A stretch of DNA of 47,133 nt from contig JAPSLP010000039.1 in the NCBI GenBank assembly GCA_031180665.1, positions 1-47,133 on the forward strand, written 5' to 3'. This document shows positions 8,195 through 16,544 of this stretch, one piece after another; position 1 is the first letter of the stretch, and each line of letters begins with the position of its first letter. The notes under the pieces were generated by a model that saw nothing but the letters and a program-made list of their open reading frames with translations, had not been told where the DNA came from and did no database searches. Made by a program: the position numbers and the translations under genes. The stretch is from Cupriavidus sp. Lineage in GTDB: Bacteria; Pseudomonadota; Gammaproteobacteria; Burkholderiales; Burkholderiaceae.

Positions 8195-9169
8195 TTACGG
8201 CACGATCACGATCTTGCCGGTGACCTTGCGTGCTTCCATGTCCTTGAGCGCCTGCGCCGCCTGTTCCAGCGGATAGCGCGCCGAGATGTGCGGGCGGATC
8301 TTGCCTTCCTTCATCCAGCCGAGCATCTGCGCCATGTTGGCCTGGTTGGCGCGCGGCTCGCGGCGCGTGAATTCGCCCCAGAACACGCCGACCAGCGAGG
8401 CGCCCTTGAGCAGCGCCAGGTTCAGCGGCATCTTCGGGATCTCGCCGTTGGCGAAGCCGACCACCAGATAGCGGCCGCGCCAGCCGATCGAGCGGAATGC
8501 GGGTTCCGCATAGACGCCGCCGACCGGGTCATAGATGACGTCCGGACCCTTGCCGTCGGTCAGCGCCTTGATGCGCTCGCGCAGGTCTTCGGTGCTGTAG
8601 TTGATCAGCGCGTCGGCGCCATGTTCCTTGCAGACGGCCAGCTTCTCGTCGGTCGACGCGGCGGCGATCACGCGCGCGCCGATCGCCTTGCCGATCTCGA
8701 TCGCCGCCAGGCCCACGCCGCCGGCCGCGCCCAGCACCAGCATGGTCTCGCCGGCCTTCAACTGGCCGCGGTCGACCACCGCATGGTGCGAGGTGCCATA
8801 GGTCAGCGTGAAAGCGGCGGCGGTCTCGAAATCGATGCCGGGCGGCATCGGCACGACCGCGGCGGCGGGCGCCTTGGCCTGCGTCGCGAAGGCGCCATTG
8901 CCCAGATAGGCGATCACCTTGTCGCCGGGCTTGACGTGGCTGACGCCTTCGCCGACCGAATTCACGATGCCGGCCAGTTCCGAGCCGGGCGAGAAGGGCA
9001 ACTGCGGCTTGGCCTGGTACTTGTTCTGGATGATCAGCACGTCGGGGAAATTGACGCCGGCGGCCTTGACGTCGATCACCACTTCGCCGGGACCGGCCAC
9101 CAGGTCGGGCAGGGTTTCGAGCACCAGCGAATCGGGCGGGCCCCAGGCTTTGCACAGTACGGCTTTCAT
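8195..9169 (-). CDS. NADPH:quinone oxidoreductase, zinc-independent MDR family
   Basis: 324-residue medium-chain dehydrogenase/reductase of the quinone oxidoreductase branch. It has a GroES-like N-terminal half (VKAAGVNFPDVLIIQNKYQ, SPGSELAGIV) and a Rossmann half with the nucleotide-binding loop LGAAGGVGLAAIE. No cysteine or histidine zinc ligand pattern is present, as expected for the QOR type. The end VTGKIVIVP is standard for the family. The start at 9169 is preceded on its strand by GGAGAC and begins the conserved MKAVLCKAWG. Longer in-frame starts upstream lack similarity. It is divergent from surE. The physiological substrate is unknown, and enone reduction is an alternative. Confidence 0.9.
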   Translation of the reverse strand: MKAVLCKAWGPPDSLVLETLPDLVAGPGEVVIDVKAAGVNFPDVLIIQNKYQAKPQLPFSPGSELAGIVNSVGEGVSHVKPGDKVIAYLGNGAFATQAKAPAAAVVPMPPGIDFETAAAFTLTYGTSHHAVVDRGQLKAGETMLVLGAAGGVGLAAIEIGKAIGARVIAAASTDEKLAVCKEHGADALINYSTEDLRERIKALTDGKGPDVIYDPVGGVYAEPAFRSIGWRGRYLVVGFANGEIPKMPLNLALLKGASLVGVFWGEFTRREPRANQANMAQMLGWMKEGKIRPHISARYPLEQAAQALKDMEARKVTGKIVIVP

Positions 9170-9371
9170 CGTGTCTCCATTGAATGTCTTGATGCCTCGT
9201 TCTGGACCGCGCGGCCACGCGGCCCGGGCTAGTGTAGCGCAGAAATAGTACGATCGTTCAGTTTGGCGGGGAGGCGTGGCGGCGGGTGCGATGGTGGCCG
9301 CGACGGTGGCCGCGATCGGGCGCAAATCGCTGCGCGCCGGGGCACCGCGACGCGACGCCATCGCAATCGCC

Positions 9372-9389
9372 TCGGGTACAATCGCGGCC
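9372..9389 (+). promoter_or_regulatory. Promoter -10 box directly before surE (possible leaderless mRNA)
   Basis: CGGGTACAATC lies at 9373-9383, with TACAAT at 9377-9382. Exactly 7 bases separate the box from the surE ATG at 9390, so transcription would start at or next to the A of the start codon. No good -35 hexamer and no ribosome site are visible. The same 11-mer with the same spacing precedes rlmB. Confidence 0.5.
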
Positions 9390-10142
9390 ATGCACATCCT
9401 TCTCGCCAACGACGACGGTTACCTCGCGCCGGGACTTGCCATGCTGCATGCCGCGCTGGCGCCGCTGGGCCGTATCACCGTGATCGCCCCCGAGCAGAAT
9501 CATAGCGGCGCATCGAATTCGCTGACGCTGCAACGGCCGCTGACGGTGTTCGAGGCCCGCGAGGGCGTGCAAAAGGGATTTCGCTTCGTCAATGGCACGC
9601 CGACCGACTGCGTGCATATCGCGCTGACTGGCCTGCTCGACGAAAAGCCGGACCTGGTGGTGTCGGGCATCAACCAGGGCCAGAACATGGGCGAGGACGT
9701 GCTGTACTCCGGCACCGTCGCCGCCGCGATCGAGGGCTTTCTGCTCGGCATCCCGTCGATCGCCTTCTCGCAGGTCGACAAGGGCTGGGAACACCTGGAC
9801 GCCGCGGCCCGCATCGCGCGCGGCATCGTCGAGCGCGCCATCGCGACGCCGCCGCGCGAACCGTTCCTGCTCAACGTCAACATCCCCAATCTGCCGTTCG
9901 AACATATCCGCGGGCTGCGCGCCACGCGGCTGGGCAAGCGCCATCCTTCGCAGCCGGTGATCTCGCAGATCAATCCGCGCGGCGAGACCAATTACTGGAT
10001 CGGCCCGGCCGGCGATGCGCTCGATGCCAGCGAGGGCACCGATTTCCACGCGACCGCGGAGGGCTTCGTTTCGCTGACGCCGCTGCAGCTGGATCTGACT
10101 CACCGCGCCCAGCTCGATACGCTGCGGCAATGGCTTGCATGA
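9390..10142 (+). CDS. surE: 5'-nucleotidase SurE
   Basis: 250-residue metal-dependent 5'/3'-nucleotidase and exopolyphosphatase, a stationary-phase survival protein. The N-terminus MHILLANDDGYLAPGL carries the two metal-binding aspartates (residues 8-9). The phosphate/metal loop NHSGASNSLTL, the GTPTDCVHIAL segment and VSGINQGQNMGEDVLYSGTV complete the family signature. The start at 9390 is fixed by the N-terminal metal motif. It begins the widely conserved order surE-pcm-nlpD-rpoS. The start codon sits 7 bases after a TACAAT box, without a Shine-Dalgarno sequence. Confidence 0.96.
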   Translation: MHILLANDDGYLAPGLAMLHAALAPLGRITVIAPEQNHSGASNSLTLQRPLTVFEAREGVQKGFRFVNGTPTDCVHIALTGLLDEKPDLVVSGINQGQNMGEDVLYSGTVAAAIEGFLLGIPSIAFSQVDKGWEHLDAAARIARGIVERAIATPPREPFLLNVNIPNLPFEHIRGLRATRLGKRHPSQPVISQINPRGETNYWIGPAGDALDASEGTDFHATAEGFVSLTPLQLDLTHRAQLDTLRQWLA

Positions 10143-10187
10143 GGCCAGCCGCGTGCCAGCGGCCGGGACCTTGGGCGCGTTGAGGCC

Positions 10188-11114
10188 ATGAGTTCGAGCC
10201 CGCGCCGTCCGAAGTTTCCGTTGACGCTCGACTCCGTGGTCGAGCGCAAGCCCGCGCCCGCGCGCACCGCCGGCCTGCCGGCCATGGTCGGCAAGCGCGC
10301 GGCCACGCCGGCCCCCGCGCCGACGCCGGCGCGCCGCGTGCCACCCGCAGCCGCACCGGTGCCCGCGCCCGCGCCGCCGGGCAGCGCGGTGCAGGCGCGG
10401 GCCATCGCGGCCAGCGTGGGCGGCGGCGGCATGGCCTCGGACCGCGCGCGCGCCGCGCTGGCCGCGCGGCTGCGCAGCGGCGGCATTCGCGACGAGCGCG
10501 TGCTGCAGGCGATCGCCACCGTGCCGCGCCATCTGTTCCTGGAGCCGGGGCTGGCCTCGCAGGCCTACGAGGATGCGGCGCTGCCGATCGGCCATCAGCA
10601 GACCATCTCCAAGCCGTCGGTGGTGGCCCGCATGATCGAACTGCTGCGCCATGGCCTGGCGCCCGCGCAGCCGCTCGAACGCGTGCTGGAGATCGGCACC
10701 GGTTGCGGCTACCAGGCCGCGGTGCTGAGCCTGGTCTCGCGCGACGTGTTTTCGATCGAGCGGATCCGGCCGCTGCACGAACAGGCCAAGGCCAACCTGC
10801 GGGCGCTGCGCCTGCCCAATCTGCGCCTGCACTATGGCGACGGCATGCTGGGGCTGCCGCAGGCCGCGCCGTTCTCCGCGATCATCCTCGCCGCGGCCGG
10901 CATGGAAGTGCCGGAGGCGCTGCTGGAGCAGCTCGAGGTCGGCGGCCGGCTGATCGCGCCGGTGGCGGTCGCTTCCGCCAGCGCGGACGGCCACAAGCAG
11001 GGGCAGACCGTAACGCAGCAATTGCTGCTGATCGAGCGCCGGAACCGGCATCGCTTTCACCGCACCGCGCTTGAAGCCGTTTTCTTTGTGCCATTAAAAT
11101 CGGGCACCACCTGA
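10188..11114 (+). CDS. pcm: Protein-L-isoaspartate O-methyltransferase with Pro/Ala-rich N-terminal extension
   Basis: 308-residue repair enzyme that methylates isoaspartyl residues using S-adenosylmethionine. The catalytic domain begins near residue 85 (SDRARAALAARL, VPRHLFLEP) and includes the conserved PIGHQQTISKPSVVARM segment and the SAM-binding VLEIGTGCGYQAAVLS. The first 80 or so residues are an extension of low complexity rich in Pro, Ala and Arg, absent from the usual enzyme of about 210-220 residues. A later internal start, such as the Met before ASDRAR, would give a normal-length protein, so the true start is uncertain. The next gene, nlpD, follows after 8 bases. Confidence 0.92.
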   Translation: MSSSPRRPKFPLTLDSVVERKPAPARTAGLPAMVGKRAATPAPAPTPARRVPPAAAPVPAPAPPGSAVQARAIAASVGGGGMASDRARAALAARLRSGGIRDERVLQAIATVPRHLFLEPGLASQAYEDAALPIGHQQTISKPSVVARMIELLRHGLAPAQPLERVLEIGTGCGYQAAVLSLVSRDVFSIERIRPLHEQAKANLRALRLPNLRLHYGDGMLGLPQAAPFSAIILAAAGMEVPEALLEQLEVGGRLIAPVAVASASADGHKQGQTVTQQLLLIERRNRHRFHRTALEAVFFVPLKSGTT

Positions 11115-11122
11115 GTCGAACT

Positions 11123-11983
11123 ATGCACAACACCGTGACTTCGCAACGTCTTATCCGCGCGGGCCAGCTCGCCACCGCCTCGCTGCTGGCAGCCTTGCTG
11201 GCCGCCTGCGCTTCCTCGCCGATGCCCGCGCCCGTGATCGACCGCACCGCCGGCGGTACCGGAACCACGATCGCGCCGGTCGAGCCCGCGCCCCCTGGCT
11301 ACTATCGGGTCAAGCGTGGCGATACGCTGTATCGCATCGCGCTCGAGAACGGCCAGTCGTATCGCGATGTCGCGGCCTGGAACAATATCGTCAACGCCAA
11401 TCAGATCGAGGTCGGTCAATTGCTGCGCATCGTGCCGCCGGGCGCGGACGTCAATGCGGCGACGGGCGTGGCGACCATGCCGGTCGCGCCGGCCACGGTG
11501 CAAGGCCAGCCGCTCGAGCAGGCGGCACTGCCGCCGGCCACCACGCCGGGCGCGACCGCGCCCTCGGCCGCGTCGGCCCCCGCGGCCGCCGCGCCGATTC
11601 CCGGCGCGCCCGCCGATGGCGCGATCCAGCTGGCCTGGCCCGCGCGCGGTTCGCTGCTCGGACGCTTCGACGAAAAGGGCAACAAGGGCATCGATATCAG
11701 CGGCCAGCGCGGCGATGCGGTGCTCGCCGCGGACGACGGTCGGGTGATTCACGTAGGCCCCTTGCGCGGCTACGGGAATCTTGTCATCATCAAACACAAC
11801 GAGACTTTTCTTACTGCCTACGGCCACAACGACAAGGTTGTCGTGACCGAACAGGCAACGGTCCGCCGGGGTCAGAAGATTGCAGAGATGGGCAATACCG
11901 ATGCCGATCGCGTGAAACTGCATTTCGAGGTTCGCAGGAACGGGAAACCGGTCGATCCGATGCGGTATTTGCCGCCACAGTGA
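11123..11983 (+). CDS. nlpD: NlpD-type lipoprotein, LysM plus degenerate LytM (M23) domain
   Basis: 286-residue outer-membrane lipoprotein that activates cell-division amidases. It has a signal peptide with lipobox LAAC (Cys29), a LysM peptidoglycan-binding domain at about 61-107 (YYRVKRGDTLYRIA), an Ala/Pro/Thr linker, and an M23 domain at about 200-282. Zinc ligands of active M23 enzymes are altered. The first His of HxGxD is replaced (NKGIDIS), and the HxH pair reads KLHFEV, with one His lost. The domain is therefore probably non-catalytic, as in E. coli NlpD/EnvC. It lies directly upstream of rpoS with 6 bases between. In enterobacteria the main rpoS promoter lies inside nlpD, and a similar arrangement is plausible here. 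Confidence 0.95.
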   Translation: MHNTVTSQRLIRAGQLATASLLAALLAACASSPMPAPVIDRTAGGTGTTIAPVEPAPPGYYRVKRGDTLYRIALENGQSYRDVAAWNNIVNANQIEVGQLLRIVPPGADVNAATGVATMPVAPATVQGQPLEQAALPPATTPGATAPSAASAPAAAAPIPGAPADGAIQLAWPARGSLLGRFDEKGNKGIDISGQRGDAVLAADDGRVIHVGPLRGYGNLVIIKHNETFLTAYGHNDKVVVTEQATVRRGQKIAEMGNTDADRVKLHFEVRRNGKPVDPMRYLPPQ

Positions 11984-11989
11984 GGGTTC

Positions 11990-13162
11990 ATGCCACGCCA
12001 GAAAACAGTCTCCTCCGGAACCGCCAGCCGCACCCGTCGTGCCAAGCAACCGGAAGCACGTTCTGGTGTGGCACATCGTGACGGTCAAGCCGATGGCTAC
12101 GATCACGATCTGGCGGCCGAGCTGATTCCCCTGACCGACGAACCGATCGCGCCCGGTGCGGGCGCAGTGGGTTTGCGCGAGACCGATCTGATGGCCGACG
12201 ACGGCGATACGGTCGCGCGCGACGATGACGAAGGCGAGCGCGAGAGCGAGAGCGACGAGGAAGAGGGCGCGACCGAAGCTGTCGCCACCGAGCAGGACGA
12301 ATTCCGCAGCGCCCTGCATACCGAACTCGCCGCCGATACCGTTCAGCACTATCTGAACCGCATCAGCATCAAGCCGCTGCTGTCGGCTCCGGAAGAACTC
12401 CATTTCTCGACGCTGGCCAAGGACGGCGATTTCTCCGCGCGTCAGGTCATGATCGAGCGCAACCTGCGGCTGGTGGTCAGCATCGCCAAGGGTTATCTGA
12501 ATCGTGGCGTGCCGCTGCTCGATCTGATCGAGGAGGGCAACCTCGGCCTGATGCATGCGATCGAGAAATTCGATCCGTCGCGCGGCTTCCGTTTCTCGAC
12601 CTATGCCACCTGGTGGATCCGCCAGAGCATCGAGCGCGCGATCATGAACCAGGCGCGCACGGTTCGCCTGCCGGTGCACGTGATCCGCGAACTCAATCAG
12701 GTGCTGCGCGCCAAGCGGCATCTGGAAAAGGGCGGCACCGACGGACGCGATGCCAGTCTCGAGGACATCGCGCATCTGCTGGGCAAGACTCCCGACGAAG
12801 TGCAGGACGTCCTCGCACTGAACGAACACACCACGTCGCTCGATACGCCGTTCGATCTCGATCCGGGCTCGAGCCTGCTCGACTTCCTGTCGGACGAACA
12901 CAATGCCGCGCCGGATCAGGAGGTCGCGCACCGCGAGCTCGAGAACCTGATGAAGCTGTGGCTGGCGCGGTTGTCCGAGAAGCACCGCTATGTCGTCGAA
13001 CGGCGCTTCGGCTTGAACCATATCGAGCCGGCCACGCTGGAAGAGCTGGCCGAGGAGATGGGTCTGACGCGCGAGCGCGTGCGCCAGATCCAGCAGGAAG
13101 CGCTGGTCAAGCTCAAGCGGCATTTCGCTTCGCAAGGGGTGCGCAAGGACGCGGTTCTATGA
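11990..13162 (+). CDS. rpoS: RNA polymerase sigma factor RpoS
   Basis: 390-residue stationary-phase/general stress sigma factor. The core begins near residue 104 with region 1.2 (LAADTVQHYLNRI). Region 2 contains NLRLVVSIAKGYLNRG, the polymerase-binding DLIEEGNLGLMHA and the -10-reading TYATWWIRQSIERAI. Region 4 ends with LTRERVRQIQQEALVKLKRH. The N-terminal 100 or so residues are a long acidic, low-complexity leader (Glu/Asp/Ser-rich around residues 70-95). The E. coli protein has about 330 residues, and long leaders occur in other Burkholderiales RpoS proteins. The stop overlaps the start of the exonuclease gene (ATGA). Confidence 0.96.
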   Translation: MPRQKTVSSGTASRTRRAKQPEARSGVAHRDGQADGYDHDLAAELIPLTDEPIAPGAGAVGLRETDLMADDGDTVARDDDEGERESESDEEEGATEAVATEQDEFRSALHTELAADTVQHYLNRISIKPLLSAPEELHFSTLAKDGDFSARQVMIERNLRLVVSIAKGYLNRGVPLLDLIEEGNLGLMHAIEKFDPSRGFRFSTYATWWIRQSIERAIMNQARTVRLPVHVIRELNQVLRAKRHLEKGGTDGRDASLEDIAHLLGKTPDEVQDVLALNEHTTSLDTPFDLDPGSSLLDFLSDEHNAAPDQEVAHRELENLMKLWLARLSEKHRYVVERRFGLNHIEPATLEELAEEMGLTRERVRQIQQEALVKLKRHFASQGVRKDAVL

Positions 13163-14001
13163 CGCCTGTGCTGGTATTCGACATCGAGACGGTTCCCGAT
13201 GTCGCCGGCCTGCGCCGTCTGCACGACCATCCGCCGAGCCTGGGCGATGCCGAGGTCGCGGAGCTGGCCTTCGCCGCGCGCCGAGAAAAAACCGGCAGCG
13301 ATTTTCTTCCCCTGCACCTGCAACGCGTGGTCGCGATCTCCTGCGTGCTGCGCCGCACGCAGCGCGACGGCACGGCGCTGTTCCACGTCGGCTCGCTCGG
13401 CAGCGAGGACGACGGCGAAGCCACGCTGATCCAGCGCTTCTACGAACTGATCGCACGCTACAGCCCGCAACTGGTGTCGTGGAACGGTGGCGGTTTCGAT
13501 CTGCCGGTGCTGCACTATCGCGGGCTGGTCCACGGCGTCAGCGCGCCCCGCTATTGGGAAATGGGCGAGGGCCGCGACGACGACAGCCGCGAATTCAAGT
13601 GGAACAACTACATCAGCCGCTACCACATGCGGCATCTGGATCTGATGGACCTGCTGGCGATGTACCAGCCGCGTGCCAGCGCGCCGCTGGACGACCTCGC
13701 CAAGCTGTGCGGCTTCCCCGGCAAGATGGGGATGGACGGCAGCAAGGTGTGGGAAGCGTTCCAGCAAGGGCAGATCGGCGCGATCCGCGCCTATTGCGAG
13801 ACCGACGTCGTCAACACCTATCTGATGTACTGCCGCTTCCAGATGATGCGCGGCGGCCTGACACCGCGCGAGTTCGACGCCGAAGTCGAACTGGTGCAGG
13901 AATCGCTGGCGGAACTGCCCGGGCCGCAATGGATGGAATATCTGCAGGCCTTCCAGCTGCAGCCGTCCAGCCGCGTGGCCGACGACGAAGAGATCGACTG
14001 A
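13159..14001 (+). CDS. PolB-like DEDD-family 3'-5' exonuclease (WlaX-related)
   Basis: 280-residue predicted 3'-5' exonuclease of the DnaQ-like superfamily. Exo I is VFDIETVPD at the N-terminus, exo II is LVSWNGGGFDLPVL, and exo III lies in CETDVVNTYLMY. These supply the acidic two-metal site. Length and motifs match the family annotated as 'predicted 3'-5' exonuclease related to the exonuclease domain of PolB'. The ATG at 13159 overlaps the rpoS stop, so it is probably translated from the rpoS transcript and could belong to the stationary-phase response. The substrate is not known. It is convergent with the EEP nuclease gene, 34 bases apart. Confidence 0.88.
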   Translation: MTPVLVFDIETVPDVAGLRRLHDHPPSLGDAEVAELAFAARREKTGSDFLPLHLQRVVAISCVLRRTQRDGTALFHVGSLGSEDDGEATLIQRFYELIARYSPQLVSWNGGGFDLPVLHYRGLVHGVSAPRYWEMGEGRDDDSREFKWNNYISRYHMRHLDLMDLLAMYQPRASAPLDDLAKLCGFPGKMGMDGSKVWEAFQQGQIGAIRAYCETDVVNTYLMYCRFQMMRGGLTPREFDAEVELVQESLAELPGPQWMEYLQAFQLQPSSRVADDEEID

Positions 14002-14035
14002 GCGGTCCGGCGTCGCCGCCGTTTCCCCGTATCCC

Positions 14036-14896
14036 TCATTCGAAGTCGCGCAGCGACAGGTGCACCGGCTGATGGTCCGATGCCTGCGTGCTGCCGTCGA
14101 CTTCGCACCGGGCAACCCGTGCCAGCAGATCCTCGGTCACCAGCATGAAGTCGCAGGCGAAGGGCGGCTCGTTCCATTGCGCCTTGTCGTAGAGCGCGCA
14201 GGTCGGCGCGTGCGGCCGGCCCGGATGCAGATGCAGCCAGGCATCGCGCCACGCCGGCGTGCCGTCGTCGAACGGCGCGGTCAGGCGTCGGTAGGCGATG
14301 TCCTCGGGTTTGCTGTTGAAGTCGCCGCACAGGATGGCGCTGGGCGGACGCGGCTCGGGCGTGAACGGGCCGAAGCGCTGCTCCGCCGGTCCCGGCCTTG
14401 CCGCATGCTGGCAGGCCTCGACATGCCAGGACCGCAACGCTTCGGCCTGCGCGTTGCGTTGCAAGGCCGAGTAATACTCCAGATGCGTGCAGATGATGCG
14501 CAGCCGCCCGCTGCCGGCGATCACGGTCGCTTCCAGCGCGACGCGCGGCATCGACGCGACCGCCGGATCGGCCGGCCATGGCAGCGCATGGCGGAATACC
14601 TCGCACACCGGCAGACGGCTCGCAATCAGGTTGCCGAACTGCCGCGGCATGCCATCCGACCCGAAGCGGTCGACGCCGGGGGCGAACAGCAGGTGGTAGC
14701 CGGGCAACAGCGCCGCCAGCTCGGCGACCTGGTCCGCGCCCGGATTGCCCGGCATCTCCCCGAAGCCGCGCGTCACCTCCTGCAGGCACAGCACGTCGAA
14801 GTCGGCCAGCGCGCGCAGCGTCGCCACGGTGCGGGCGAGGTCGACCTGGCCGTCGCAGCCGCGTCCCCACTGGATATTCCAGTTGATCAGTTCCAT
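14036..14896 (-). CDS. Endonuclease/exonuclease/phosphatase (EEP) family protein
   Basis: 286-residue protein of the Mg-dependent EEP fold (DNase I/exonuclease III/sphingomyelinase group). Motifs are the N-terminal NWNIQWGRG, the metal-binding glutamate in CLQEV, the ICTHLEYYS strand, CGDFNSKPEDI, and the terminal SDHQPVHLSL with the catalytic His. The start at 14896 follows GGGAGAGG on its strand and begins the conserved domain. No signal peptide is seen, so it is cytoplasmic. Whether it cleaves nucleic acid or a phosphoester metabolite cannot be told from sequence. It is divergent from rlmD. Confidence 0.85.
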   Translation of the reverse strand: MELINWNIQWGRGCDGQVDLARTVATLRALADFDVLCLQEVTRGFGEMPGNPGADQVAELAALLPGYHLLFAPGVDRFGSDGMPRQFGNLIASRLPVCEVFRHALPWPADPAVASMPRVALEATVIAGSGRLRIICTHLEYYSALQRNAQAEALRSWHVEACQHAARPGPAEQRFGPFTPEPRPPSAILCGDFNSKPEDIAYRRLTAPFDDGTPAWRDAWLHLHPGRPHAPTCALYDKAQWNEPPFACDFMLVTEDLLARVARCEVDGSTQASDHQPVHLSLRDFE

Positions 14897-15014
14897 CGCT
14901 TGCCTCTCCCGGCGCGGTGCTGCGCACGATGGCCGCACCGTTGGCGTGCCCGTTCGGACCGCGTCGACTGGTCTACAATCGCGCTTTCGCAAAACAATAC
15001 GTCAGGTCCCGCTG

Positions 15015-16475
15015 GTGTCTCAAGCCGTGTCTTCCCCGCAATCCGCCCCTGAGCCGGTGCAGCAACCGGCCGCCTCGCCCGCTCCCGCCCGCAAGCGTGG
15101 CGGCGCCGCCGCATCGGCCGCCGGCGCCGAGGCCCAGGTTCATCCGACCGTGAAGATCGACAGCCTCGACATGGAGGCGCGCGGCGTCGGGCGGCTGGTG
15201 AACGAGGACGGGACGCCCGGCAAGGTCGTCTTCGTCGAGGGCGCGCTGCCAGGCGAAACGGTGGCATACCAGAGCTATCGCCGCAAGCCCAGCTTCGAGC
15301 AGGCGCATCTGGTCGAGGTCCGCGACGCGTCGGTGATGCGGGTGCAGCCGGGTTGCGTCAATTTCGGGGTCTGCGGCGGCTGTTCGATGCAGCACCTGGA
15401 TGCGCGTGCCCAGTTGGCGATCAAGCAGCGCGTGCTGGAAGACAACCTGTGGCATCTGGCCAAGGTGCGTCCCGAGATGGTGTTCCGGCCGATCGCCGGA
15501 CCGGACTGGGGCTATCGCTACCGCGCCCGCCTGACGGTGCGCCACGTGGCCAAGAAGGGCGGGGTGCTGGTCGGTTTTCACGAGCGCAAGAGCAGCTATG
15601 TCGCCGACATGACATCGTGCGAGGTGCTGCCGCCGCATGTATCGGCGATGCTGGTGCCGCTGCGCGAGCTGGTTGCCGGGCTGTCGATTCGCGACCGGAT
15701 GCCGCAGATCGAGCTCGCGGTCGGCCAGGATGTCACCGCGCTGGTGCTGCGGATCCTCGAGCCGCTGAACGATGCCGACCGCGACCTGCTGCGCGCCTTC
15801 GCCGACCGCCACAACGTGCAGTTCTGGCTGCAGCCCAAGGGCCCGGACACGGTGGTGCCGTTCTATCCGCTCGATCGCGAACTGGCCTATACGCTGCCGG
15901 AATTCGGCATCCGCATGCCGTTCAAGCCGACCGACTTCACCCAGGTCAACCATCAGATCAACCGCGTGCTGATCAAGCGCGCCCTGCGCCTGCTCGACGC
16001 CCAGCCGGGCGACCGCCTGCTGGACCTGTTCTGCGGCATCGGCAACTTCACGCTGCCGCTGGCGACGCAGGGGCGGGAGGTGATGGGCATCGAGGGCAGC
16101 GAGGCGCTGACGGCGCGGGCGCTGGCCAATGCCGAATACAACGGGCTGGCGCACAAGGTCGGCTTTGCCTGCCGCAACCTGTTCGAGGTGAGCGCCGACG
16201 ATATTTCGGCGCTGGGACGGTTCGACCGCTGGCTGGTCGACCCGCCGCGGGAAGGCGCGCTGGCGGTCAGCAAGGCGCTGGCCGAGCTGGCGCAGGCCGG
16301 CAGCGACGTGCTGCCTGGCCGTATCGTCTATGTGTCCTGCAATCCGGCCACGCTGGCGCGCGACGCCGGCCTGCTGGTGCACGAGGCGGGCTACCGGCTG
16401 CGCGGCGCCGGCGTGGTCAACATGTTCCCGCACACCTCGCACGTCGAGTCGATCGCGGTGTTCGAGCGGGCCTAG
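15015..16475 (+). CDS. rlmD: 23S rRNA (uracil-1939-C5)-methyltransferase RlmD
   Basis: About 486-residue iron-sulfur, SAM-dependent rRNA methyltransferase (RumA). After an Ala/Pro-rich leader comes a TRAM domain (KIDSLDMEARGVGRL), then a [4Fe-4S] site with Cys114, Cys120 and Cys123 in C-x5-C-x2-C spacing and a fourth candidate at Cys202. The SAM-binding LLDLFCGIGNFTLPLA follows, and the catalytic Cys442 lies in VYVSCNPATLARD. The start is uncertain. GTG at 15015 is proposed, and GTG at 15027 is equally possible. No in-frame ATG gives a full domain, and ribosome sites are weak. TACAAT at 14973-14978 may be the -10 of its promoter. It is convergent with the BI-1 gene. Confidence 0.93.
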   Translation: MSQAVSSPQSAPEPVQQPAASPAPARKRGGAAASAAGAEAQVHPTVKIDSLDMEARGVGRLVNEDGTPGKVVFVEGALPGETVAYQSYRRKPSFEQAHLVEVRDASVMRVQPGCVNFGVCGGCSMQHLDARAQLAIKQRVLEDNLWHLAKVRPEMVFRPIAGPDWGYRYRARLTVRHVAKKGGVLVGFHERKSSYVADMTSCEVLPPHVSAMLVPLRELVAGLSIRDRMPQIELAVGQDVTALVLRILEPLNDADRDLLRAFADRHNVQFWLQPKGPDTVVPFYPLDRELAYTLPEFGIRMPFKPTDFTQVNHQINRVLIKRALRLLDAQPGDRLLDLFCGIGNFTLPLATQGREVMGIEGSEALTARALANAEYNGLAHKVGFACRNLFEVSADDISALGRFDRWLVDPPREGALAVSKALAELAQAGSDVLPGRIVYVSCNPATLARDAGLLVHEAGYRLRGAGVVNMFPHTSHVESIAVFERA

Positions 16476-16493
16476 TCCGCGACCGCGCGAGGC

Positions 16494-16521
16494 AAAAAAA
16501 GGGCCGGCATTGCCGGCCCTT
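16494..16521 (-). terminator. Rho-independent terminator of the BI-1 family gene
   Basis: Read on the minus strand, an AAGGGCCGGC-AAT-GCCGGCCCTT hairpin is followed by a run of seven T. It lies 24 bases after the stop of the minus-strand BI-1 gene and between convergent genes, so it may also act weakly on rlmD. Confidence 0.85.
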
Positions 16522-16544
16522 GGTCATTGCGGTGAAGCGATCGC

